A DNA stretch of 64,000 nt from Tilletiopsis washingtonensis (Eukaryota; Basidiomycota; Exobasidiomycetes; Entylomatales): positions 118,269 to 182,268 of the forward strand of contig NW_020312004.1 of assembly GCF_003144115.1 (NCBI RefSeq), written 5' to 3'. Shown here piece by piece: positions 22,139-31,976 of this stretch. The notes beneath the pieces are model-generated. The model saw nothing but the letters and a program-made list of their open reading frames with translations, searched no databases and was not told the DNA's origin. The position numbers and the translations under genes are program-made. Numbering within the stretch: the first letter of the stretch is position 1; each line of letters begins with the position of its first letter.

Positions 22139-22477
22139 GGAGCGTCCGCCCTGTGAGACGTGGCCGCTTGACTCTCTCTCTGCATACATACTTCACCACC
22201 CCCACATGTTGCCCCATGTACACTCTTCCGCTCCAGCAGCAACACCGACATGACCCGCTCGTGGCAGTTTGGCGTGCAGCGACGTGGAGGCGCGGGCAGG
22301 GCAGGTCGCGCAGGGCACAGTCGCGCTGTCGAGCAGATCACACAGGGCACGGTCGCGCTGTAGAGCTGTAATGCGGGCTCAAGTCTACGGTACACGGAAT
22401 GGGGATGGGGAGACAAGAGTCTAGACACAGCGGGTGCACGGGGGAAGAGGGAAGCGAGAAGGCTAGGCGTCCGCCTT
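22139..22477. other. Convergent 3' regions of uL22 and SSE1
   Basis: 339 nt between the two stops; both 3' UTRs must lie here. A near-duplicate pair (CAGGGCACAGTCGCGCTGTCGA near 22313 and CACAGGGCACGGTCGCGCTGTAGA near 22342, in part) repeats about 20 nt. No gene seen. Confidence 0.45.
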
Positions 22478-25159
22478 TTACTCGTCGATGTCCATCTCCT
22501 CCTGCTTGGGCGCCTCCTCGGCCTTGGGCTCCTCCTTGGCCGGCGGCGGCGGGGCCTGCGTCGTCGTCGTGGGCTTCCGCTGCGACCTGCGACGTGCGAC
22601 AAGTCAGCATGTGCTCCACACGCTCGTCACCCGCGCTACTCACATGATCGGCACGCAGGTGTAGATGACGTCGTCGCGCTGCTTCTGGATGGCGGCCGTC
22701 GTGATCTTGGGGTTCTCGTTCTTCGGCAGCTCGGACTGCTTGAAGAGCATGTCGCCGAGCCACTTGTCGGCGTTGGCGCACTTGTCGACAACCTTCTGCT
22801 TGTCGGCCTCGCTGATGTGCTCGTACTTCTCGTCGCCGCCCGTGGCCTGCGTCATGTACGTGTTGATCGTCTCGCGCAGTGCCGAGGCAGCCTTGGGCCG
22901 CTCCTCGTTCTCGCTCCAGCGGAACGCGATCGGGTCGCCAATCTTCTTGAGCGCGTCAAGGTGCTCGACGTAGGCGCTCTTCAGCGCGTCCTCGCCCTCC
23001 TCGGAGTAGAGCCACTCCTCCTGCTCGTTGAGCGCCGCGAGGTACTTCTCCTTCTCGTCGGCCTTGACGAACGCCTTGTAGCGCTCATCGAGGCGCGAGC
23101 GCTGGTCGTAGATGAACTCCTCGAGCGCGTTCTTGCGGTCCTCGGTGTCGAGCACCAGCTTGTCGCTGGCGTACATCTGGCCCTCCTTCTCCTTGAGCTC
23201 GGCCAGCAGGCTTGCCTCCTTGCCGCCGAGGCCCGAGACGATGGGCAGGTCGTTCTTGCGCTGCACCTTCTTGACCTTGCGCTTCTCCGTCTTGGGCGCC
23301 GCGCCGTCGGTGTCCATGGCGGCCGCGTCGACCGGCACGTCCTCCTCCTTCTCCACCTCCTCGACGACGTAGGCGCTCTCAAAGTTGAGCACGCCGTGCA
23401 GGTTGAGACGCGCCTTGACCTTGACGATCGAGTGGTCGCCCTGCGCCGTGGGCGTCACGCCCTTGATCTGGAAGTCGCCGAGCCACGGGTTGATGCCCTT
23501 GGGCAGCGCGTCCGGCTCGGCGTAGTGCGCCGAGAGCGCAAACGGCTCCTTGCGGTAGAAGGTCATGATCTTCGTCGAGGGAATCGGGTTGTTGGGCTGG
23601 AAGACGACCAGCTCCGTGTCCTCGTCGGGCACGTCGGCCGCCTTCTCCCAGGTGACCTTGATCGGGTAGGCCGTGACGTCGTGCACGGTGAACTCGCGCA
23701 CCTTGAACACGGGCGAGAGCGAGGCGCAGGCCAGCGTGCAGCCGCGGCACACGGCCTCGTCCTGGTTCGACGTGAAGCTGAGCGTCTTGCCGAAGAAGGC
23801 GGCGACGCGCTCCTTGAGCGCCGGCACACGCGAGCTGCCGCCGACGACCTCGACGGAGTGGATGTCGTCCTTGGTGAGGCCGGCCTGCGCGAGCGCCGAC
23901 TCGAGCGGCTTCGTGACGCGCTCGAGCAGCGGCGCAATGAGCTCCTCGAACTCCTCGCGCTTCAGCTGCGACGAGGCGTCGATGTCCTCCATCAGGCTCT
24001 CGACGTTGAGCGGCGCGAGGGCGTTGGCGGAGAGCACCTTCTTCAGGCGCTCGCAGCCGGCGGCCAGCCGGAAGATGGCCTTCTGGTTGGACATGACGTC
24101 GATCTTGTACTTGGTCTTGAACTCGGTGGCGAAGTGCTGCAGCAGCGCGAGGTCAAAGTCGCGCCCGCCAAAGTGGCGGTCCGAGGCCTGGCCCAGCACC
24201 GTCAGCTGGCCCTTGGAGAAGGCCACGACGGCGACCTGGTAGCTCGAGAGGCCAAAGTCGCAGAAGACGACGTGGCGCGGCGCGTCGGCCTCGGGCAGGT
24301 CCGTCTTCGTGATGCCGTAGCCGAGCGCCGTTGCCGTGGTGTCGTTCATGAGGCGCAGCGGGTTGAGGTTGGCAATGGCGGCGGCGTCGAGCATGGCGCG
24401 GCGCTGCACGTCCGTGTACCACTGCGGCACGGAGATGACGACGTCCGAGACGGCCGAGCCGCCGAGCTCCTTGCTCGCCTGGTCGCGCATCTTGCCCAGG
24501 TACATGCCCATGAGCTGCGTGGCCGAGAACGTCTGCGGCTCGTTGGCGAAGCGGACCTGCAGGAGCGCGTCTGTGAGCACGGCCGCGCCCAGGGTTGGCT
24601 GTGCTGCTCGCCACTCACCTTGACGCCAACCTCGCCCTGCACATCGACCAGCTCAGCGTTGATGAACTTCTTCTCCTCCTCCTCGAGGGTGGAGAGCGTC
24701 CGGCCGAGGATGCGCTTGAGGCTGCCAATCGTGTTCTTGAAGTTGGACGTCTGCATGGTGGCAGCGCCCTCGCCAATGGCGCGCGACTTCTGGCCGAACG
24801 AGATGAGCGACCTGCAGGTCAGGGTCAGCAGATGTCCCGCCCGGAGCGATTTCGATGCAACGCTGCGACAGTTGTTGGCAGAAACAAGTCGCGAGCTCGT
24901 CATTGCAGCATCGCACACACAGGCCAAGGCATGCCTGCCTCAAGCACAGCTCTTGCGCGCCGCGACGCCTGCCTGGCTCCCCTCTGACCTCGGCCTTGCC
25001 GCACCTACAACTCCACATCGCTTCGGTATACATGCCCTCCGCTACTCACGGGGTCAACCGCTGCGAGCTCTCGTTTGCGAGCACGTCGACACCGCGTGCC
25101 CGTGCGGCACCGATCTTGGTGGTGCCGCATCCGACGTCGATTCCGACCACAGACGACAT
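22478..25159 (-). CDS. SSE1: Hsp110 chaperone / Hsp70 nucleotide exchange factor (Sse1)
   Basis: Cytosolic Hsp110 that releases ADP from Hsp70 and holds unfolded protein. Four exons (25159-25050, 24811-24619, 24556-22644, 22586-22478) give 774 residues. The N-terminal ATPase begins MSSVVGIDVGCGTTKIGAAR and continues with PSLISFGQKSRAIGE, NTIGSLKRILGR, FSATQLMGMYLGKMRDQA, VISVPQWYTD and VEVVGGSSRVPALKERV. TPSLISF in place of the Hsp70 pattern, an acidic loop in the beta-sandwich part (VEKEEDVPVDAAAMDTDG) and the long C-terminal helical domain separate it from Hsp70 itself. The C terminus ends EEMDIDE. Divergent from the SET-domain gene. No clear heat-shock element could be read by eye in the 383-nt promoter. 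Confidence 0.95.
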
Positions 25160-25542
25160 GCTGCGAGAGAGAGAAGAGGTGCGAAGAGAAAAGAGGTGTT
25201 CTGGCAGACGCGGAGAGGCTGCTGCGGTCTAGTGCGGAGGCGTATGGGTGCGAATAGAGAGGATCGACGAGTCTCAGATGGGTGTGTGAGACGTCCGTGT
25301 GATGGGTGGAGACGAGAAGATGGCTGCTGCCACCGCTGGAAGATGTCGACGCCGGCTTAGAATTTCACGCCCGCCGCCTCGCCCGAGGCAGGCACGCCGC
25401 CTGCGCTGCAGAAGCGCCGAGAAGCGCCGCGTGGCACGGGGCAGCGCCTCGATGAGCGCTCTGGAGACGTCACGTGCACGTGGATTATTGCCTGCCTGTG
25501 CCTCCTTCGCCCCCCTCTCGCAACCTCCACACCACCCGCAAG
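25160..25542. promoter_or_regulatory. Divergent promoter between SSE1 and the SET-domain gene
   Basis: 383 nt between two opposed start codons. It has a GA-rich part next to SSE1 and a repeated AGAAGCGCCG unit (near 25405-25425). I looked for nGAAnnTTCn heat-shock arrays and found none that convince. Confidence 0.5.
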
Positions 25543-27407
25543 ATGCCAGACGAGACAGCGCCGGCCGCCGAGGAGCGCGAGTTCCTGCGCTGGTTCGCCG
25601 AGCGCGGCGCCGTTCTCTCGCCGAGCGTCGCGCTGGCCAGCTTCGCCGGCATGGGCCGCGGCATGCAGGCGCTCGAGGCGCTGCCCGAGGATGCGCTGCT
25701 CTTTGCCGTGCCGCGCGCCATGCTGCTCGGCACGCGCACCTCGGCCCTGCCGCGCCTCGCGCTCGCCGAGGATGCCCGGCGCCGCGGCGACGGCATGGAC
25801 ATCGACGACGACGAGGCACAGCCGGGCACCTGGCAGCACCTGCACCGCCAGGGCTGGGCGCAGCTGCTGCTCGTGATGCTCTGGGAGCGCTTCCGTGCCT
25901 CGGAGCGCGGCCAGGCGGCATGCGCTGCCTTCGACGCTGGCGCCGACTGGGGCGCCTACTTTGGCATCCTGCCCAAGCACTTTGACACGCCCATGTTCTG
26001 GTCCGACGCCGAGCTGGCCGAGCTCAAGGGCACCGCCATCGTCGGTGAGCTGCCGCGGCACACTCGTATCTGGCACCTACTGACGCTTCGCTCGCAGAGA
26101 AGATCGGCAAGGAAGAGGCGCACGAGACGTACGAGAAGGACATCTTTCCATACATCCAGTCGCACGCCGCCCTCTTCCTCGGCTCGCTGGCGGCGGAGCA
26201 GCCTGACGCTGTGCCTGCGCTGCTGCAGGAGTTCTACAGCGAGCCGCTGTTCCACATGATGGCCTCGGCCGTCCTGTCGCGCTCCTTCCACGTGCGCAAG
26301 CCCGAGCCGGGACAGCAGCCGGGCGCAGAGGGCGCAGAGGGCATGGTGCGGCCAGGCGACCGCGGCGTCGAGCTCGCCGCGCCGGCAGACGAGGATGAGG
26401 AGGGCGAGAATGGCGACGAGAGCGAGCTGCACATCGACAGCGACAGCGACAGCGACGCCGATGCCGACGAGGCAGAGAACATCGACGACGTGTGCATGGT
26501 GCCCATGGCCGACATGCTCAATGCGCGCTTCGAGACGGACAATGCGCGCGTCTTCTACCACCTCGACAAGCTCGAGATGCGCACCACGCGCGCGATTGAG
26601 AAGGGCGAGCAGCTCTGGAACACGTACGGCGACCCGCCGAACTGCGATCTGGCGCGGCGCTACGGGCACGTCGATGAGCCGAACGGCGCAGACGTTGGTG
26701 CGTTCCGTGGCGCATCCCTTGGTGACGCGGCTGACACTCCCTCACCAGTCGAGCTGCCGATCCTGCGCGTCGTCGATGCCATCCTCGCGCTCGAGGGCGC
26801 CGCAGACCAGGCCGAGCGCCGCACCTCGCTGCTCTCGCGCGTCGAGTGGTCCGTGGCCGAGGGACTGGACGAGGTGCACGCTCTGACGTACCTCTTCGCG
26901 CCCTCGTCCGAGCCGCCTCACGCGCCTGAGCCTGCCAAGGCCTCGTCGTCCGAGCTGCGCGCCGCGGCGGCCTCGGTGGCAGAGGAGCTGCTGGTGCACA
27001 CGCGCCTGCTGCTGCTCGATGATGCTGCGTACGAGAAGGTGCAGGCGAAGGGCAAGCTGCCGAATGCGCGCATCGAGGCGCGCGAGCCGGCGGCAGGCAA
27101 GACGCTCGGCGTGGCCGAGGTGCTGCTCAAGGCCATCGACCTGCGTCTGGCCGAGTATCCGACGAGCGAGCAGGAGGACTCTGCTCGGCTATACGGCGCG
27201 GCTGGGCAACAGGCCGAGCAGGGCATGTCGGCGAACCTTCGCGCGGCGCTCGTGGTGCGGCTGGGCGAGAAGCGCATTCTAATAGACAACGCACGCGTCC
27301 TCACGGCAGCGCACGAGGCTTCTCTCAAAATCGCCGCTGCGCCGGCGAAGGGCTCGAAGCGCAAGGGAGCAGAGACGGCCGGGGCCTCAAAGAAGGCGCG
27401 GAAGTAG
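25543..27407 (+). CDS. RKM4: Rkm4/SETD6-type SET-domain lysine methyltransferase
   Basis: Predicted protein-lysine methyltransferase; yeast Rkm4 methylates ribosomal protein eL42. Three exons (25543-26044, 26098-26697, 26749-27407), 586 residues. The SET domain is split by an acidic insert, as usual in this class. Visible parts: FLRWFAERGA and GRGMQALEALPEDALLFAVP at the start; GILPKHFDTPMFWSDAELAE; then VPMADMLNARFETDNARVFY, TRAIEKGEQLWNTYGDPPNC and LARRYGHVDEPN, which hold the cofactor-binding Asn and the catalytic Tyr region. A Rubis-subs-bind-like helical C-terminal domain follows. The tail is Lys-rich (KKARK), a possible nuclear signal. The acidic insert (about residues 245-300) is longer than in yeast. 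SETD6-like substrate choice is equally possible. Its stop lies 77 nt from that of the convergent fusion gene. Confidence 0.8.
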
Positions 27408-27484
27408 GGAGCATGCCACACACACACTGTACTTTAGACACTAGACAGTCGCAACGACTTGATTCCTGTTGGCCCCGCAACGCA

Positions 27485-30400
27485 TCATGCTTGCGCCTCT
27501 TCCTCCTCGTCCGTCTCGAAGCCATCCTCGTCTTCGTCCTCGTCTCCCTCCTGCTCACCGTCAGCCGGCAGCTCAGCTCCGGGGCCCCACCAGCCGCGCA
27601 GGGCATTGGCGAAGGCCGCCACCACGCCGCCTTGCTCGTCACCGCCCTCCTGCTCCGCGACGCGGCCGAAGCCGCCCGGCGGCTCCTCCTCGTCCGCGCC
27701 GCGCTGGCGTCTTTGCTCCGCAGTCATGTGCATCAGCTCGGCGAGGAGGTCCTCCTGCAAGATGGAGGCTGTCAGTCAGAGCTGGCAGACAGCGTCAGAG
27801 CTGCACTCACGCGTGCCTCGTCGTCCATGTTCTCCATGGCCGCACCCCACTCCTCGAGGCCGTTGACGCCGCGCAGCATGCCCATGAGGTTCTGCAGCGC
27901 AGCACCGATGCCGCCGGGCGGCATGCCGGCAGCTGCAGTGCGAGAGCGCTGCCGCTCCATCTCCTTCTGCAGCGGCTGGAAGTAGGCGTCGTCGTAGCGT
28001 GTCGAGCCCTCTGTGGTCGGCGGGAGCGGGTCCCACGCATCGAGCGAGTCGCCACCGCCAGTGACCGCAGGCGGGAAGAAGCCGATGAGCGTCTGCCGCA
28101 GAGCGTCCGGAACTGAAGTTGGGCAAGGGTGAGCATGTTCCGCGCAACACGGGACAGGCGCCTCTGCACTCACGATCCGAGACGAGCACGTGGCGATAGA
28201 CCGACCTTCGCTGCTCCTGCGATGCGACGGCAGGCTGCAGCTTCTTCGCGCCGTCTCTGAGTACAGGCCATGCCTCGTTGAGCGTCTCGCTGAGCCACTT
28301 TGACGTCGGCGCCTCGCGCCACAGGCTCTCGCTGCGTGAGACGTAGACGTTCGACAGCAGCAGCGAGAGCGTGTCGGTCTTGTTGGACCAGCGCGACGCG
28401 GGCACGGAGAACACCTCGTGGCTCCGCATCTCGGGCGAGAAGGCAAGGCCGATCTTGTCGAAGAGCAGCGGAAGCAGGCAGGGATGCCGCGCGATCGCCA
28501 GACGCAGCGCTGCTGTGCTTCGCTCGCCAGTCTGTCCATGGAGTCAGTCGAAGTTGCAGCATGGTGGCAGAGGGCTGCTCACCTTGTCGCCGTCCTCCTT
28601 CTCCTGCGCGCGCAGAGCCAGTGCGCGTGCGTACTGGATGCCGACGCACCAGTCTAGCGCGCCCTGTGCGCCCTGCGTCTCGCCAACGAGCGCCTTGTCC
28701 TTCTCGTCGAACGGCGTCCGGGCGCTGAGGACACTGGCGCCGCTGTTCTCGACGCCGCGAGCGACCGCAGCGTCGAGGCGCGGCAGCATCTCCAAGAACC
28801 AGGAGTGCTGCCGCGCCTTGATGCTGAGGAAGTCGAGCCACAGCACGATGGCGTGGGGATCGGCAGGCGCATCAAGGCCGAGCACGAGCTTGGCCCACTC
28901 GAGCGCCGTCCGCCACGTGCCGCGGCGGCCGAGGAAGTTGATGTGCCGGTGCGCTGCGAGCCAGAAGCCCCGATTCTCCACGCCGCCGAAGTCGAGCTGC
29001 GGCGGGCCGGACGCGGACGTGAGCGCGCCCGTAAAGGCAGGCAGCGCTGTCCGCTCGTAGGCGAAGAGAGCGCGAGAGTTGAAGTCGCCCGCTTGACCGA
29101 GATCTCCTTGATGCCGCGAGACGTCAGAGAGCTGGAGCAGCGTGTCAATGTGCCACGGATAGCGCCGCGTGAGCGCCATCAGCTGGTTCGGGTCGTATCT
29201 GCGGCGGCGAGATCAGCACGAGACAGGCATCGGCGGGCGAGGCGTACGCACGACTGGACCGCCTGCAGGAACTGAAGCTGTGCTTGCCGGTAGGCTCTGC
29301 AGCGGCGTCAGTATTGGACGGCTGACGGCTTGGCTGGCAGCTCACCGGCTGTGGACCCAGGCTCCAAGGCGACCCCGTCCCTCGACATCGTGCAGCTCCA
29401 TATCGATGCCAGTGAATGTCCGTGCAATCGGCGGCCATGTGTCGGCCGGCTGCACGAGCACATTGCGCACGCGAGCATTCGAGTTCCACGCCTGCGCTCG
29501 GGCACGCGCCAGCCCAGACGCCGAGCCGTCGTTGGTGCCGCCGTGCTCGGCCTCGTACGCGCGGATGGCGGCGGCGCCGAACTGCCGCTTGAGCTCGACG
29601 GTGGGATCCAGAGCGGGTGCTGCGAGCGCCAGGAGCGGCCGCAGTGCCGAGATCGGACCAGTCGGTGCAGGTGCCGAGGCGAACTCCGCGTCGCACTCAG
29701 TTGCCTTCGAAGAGCTGGCCTCGGATGTGCCGGCCTGAGAGGCGAGCAGCTCGGAGAGCTCAGACATGCTCATGCTGCCGATGTCCTTGGCGCCTTCTGC
29801 CTTGCCGGTTGTCTTTTTGCCTGCAGCCTTGCTGGGCTTCTTCTTGCGCTTGCCGCCCTTGGCTCCCTCTCCCGCAGGTGCACTCTGCTGCACCTCTGCA
29901 GGTGCCGCAGCGGGCTCAGCTTCAGTGGGCTGAGCCTCCGTTTGGGTATCGACAGCTGGCGCGGCGGCAGCCTTCTTCTTCTTCTTCTTGCGGCTCGACT
30001 TGCTTTTCCGCGGCGCAGCCGAGAGGTCGTCATCGTCATCGCTGGCTTCCGCGCCTGCGTTGGCATTCAGCTGAAGGAGTGCGTCAGCGTGCGCGCTCGG
30101 TCGTCCGGGGAACGGCAACGGCCACTCACAGCTGCGAAGAAGCTTGCCTGGCCCACCGGCTGGCTTGTCTCGGCCTCATTCTCCTCCTCTCCCTCTTCAT
30201 CGTCCTCCTCTGTCTCATTCTTCTCGGCCGGAGCAGGGTCTGAGCCTTGCGCAGCGCCTGCCGGTGTCTTCTCGAGCGCGACGACGTCGTCTGCTTTCGC
30301 AGCGGGCACGCTCTGCGCAGCCTCGGTCTTGTCTCCCGCAGCCTTGTCGCTATCGACTGCTGCAGCCTTCAGGCTCTCCTCCCACTCGCGTGCGAAGTCT

Positions 30401-31575
30401 GCAATGCCCTTGCCCTCGCTGCGCTCGAGCAGGTCGCGCGGCACCATGTTGTGCGCGTGCGTAGGCGCGGCCTGGTTCGCCTGCGTACGGTCTGTGAGGA
30501 TGCGCAGCTCCGGCAGCTCGTCGGACGTGCCGCTGCTCTCGTGCAGCTGCTCGGCTTTCGCCTCCACTTCGTCCCAGCTCCAGAGCAGCGCATCAGTGCG
30601 CGGCAGGTACGGGCCGACGTCGACGAGGAAGACCTTCTCCATGCCGCGCGTCAGGTAGGCATCGAAGGTGAAGTCCGGGACCGAGAAGCCAGCATCGCGG
30701 CCGGGCTTGGCGCCCGGCGGCGGCGTCCTTGGCTTCAGGTGAGACTCGAAGAATTCAGCGAGACGCTTGCGAATCGTCGTCTGGATCGACGCGGGCTGCA
30801 GGTGCTCGTAGAATGTCCGGTCGCGCTGCGTGGCGCAGAGCAGACGGCCAGCGCGCACAAAGCAGCGGAACTCGTGCGACGGCGGCATGTCGAACCACTT
30901 CTTCAGCACGAGAGAGCACGGCACGCTCTGCAGTGCCACCTTTGGCGCAGAGGTGGACACGCTGACCTCCATCTCGTCGCTGGCGGCAACTGATGCATCG
31001 GCGGCGGGCGCGGACGTCGGACCCTGCGAGGACTCGAACAGCACGCGGGCCTGCTCGATGTCCGAGGTGATGAAGTCGGACGACTTCAGCAGCATGTAAA
31101 CGTCTCCTGGGGTCGTGCAGCGCAGCGTAGAGCCAGGCACGATCCAGGCGGCATCCTGCACTGGCGTGTGAGCCTCGCGACGTCACACGAGCATGCTGTC
31201 GGCATGAGAGGCACTCACCAGCGGCGCGCTCCAATTGAGCTTCGGGAAGCAAGCACCATCGTACGTGCTGATGACCTCTCTGATGCGCGCATCGAGCTTC
31301 GGAAAGCTCGTGGGTGCGCGCTTCGGCTCGTCATCGTCGTCGCTCTCGCTCTCCGCCTCGTCGTCTGACTCCTCGTGCTCCTTGCCCGCCGGGCGCCCGC
31401 TGCCCTTGGGCAGCACGAGGCCGTCCTGGTCCATCCACTCGAGGAAGTCCGGCTGCAGCGAGAGCACATCAACGATGGTCGCCTTGGGCGAGACCTTGCG
31501 GAAGTTGGGGTACCACGAGGTGAAGAGCGTGGCCTGCAGCGCCGGGCCGGGCGCCGTGAGCGGCGGGAGCGGCAT
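27485..31575 (-). CDS. CDC123-TCF25: CDC123-TCF25 (Rqc1) fusion protein
   Basis: One continuous reading frame in eight exons (31575-31219, 31155-30130, 30070-29346, 29296-29252, 29198-28583, 28531-28174, 28112-27811, 27754-27485), 1232 residues. Residues 1-390 are CDC123, the ATP-grasp chaperone that assembles eIF2: LFTSWYPNFRKVSPKA, FPKLNWSAPLDAAWIVPG, VLKKWFDMPPSHEFRCFVR and TDALLWSWDEVEAKA. After an acidic linker, the frame runs without a stop through an intron (30129-30071) into TCF25/Rqc1, a ribosome quality-control factor: a KKKKKK tract, WPPIARTFTGIDMEL, AYRQAQLQFLQAVQSYDPNQ, RYPWHIDTLLQLSDVS and GVENRGFWLAAHRHINFL. The tail is acidic. No TCF25-type N-terminal start is seen in between. 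The upstream start is uncertain; MPLPPL is the first Met before the conserved part. Confidence 0.8.
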
Positions 31576-31976
31576 GTCGGCGGGCAGCTGCTGCGCAGCG
31601 GGTGCGTCAGGTGTGTGCTGGCTGATGAGCTCAAAGCTGCTGCAAGTGGAAAGAGAGGCTGTCGCGAGTGAGAGGGGTGATGGTCGTGTCGAGAAGAGCT
31701 GACACCGGGCTGCAGCAGACGCAACTTCTTCGCCGCGCGCGAGGTGGAGGCAGGGTGGAGCTGTATTCAGGTCTGTGCCCCGCTGTAATGAGAATACAAA
31801 GCGCGCGCAGCCCCTGAATAGACCCTCGCACGGGTGTTGCTGTGCTCGGCCTCTCCACACCCGACCACCACCTCGCCGTTTCCCATCTCTGCCTCTCTCA
31901 TCCACCCGAGCGGACGCAGTTGCGCTTCACCTCACAGCGCACTCGGCTGTAGGCACCGCAGCCAGCGCGTGCTCTG
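31576..31976. promoter_or_regulatory. Divergent promoter, CDC123-TCF25 / GCK kinase
   Basis: 401 nt between opposed starts. The half next to the kinase is CT-rich without obvious TATA. The half next to the fusion gene contains a possible acceptor (a pyrimidine tract and CAG near 31640), so a non-coding or short first exon of the fusion gene may lie here. Confidence 0.4.

Noticed and set aside
30070-31161. Two separate genes, CDC123 and TCF25, instead of a fusion
   Set aside because: No stop ends CDC123 before the donor at 30129, and no alternative TCF25 start was found in any minus-strand frame. Two genes remain possible only if a sequence error or an unusual start is assumed.
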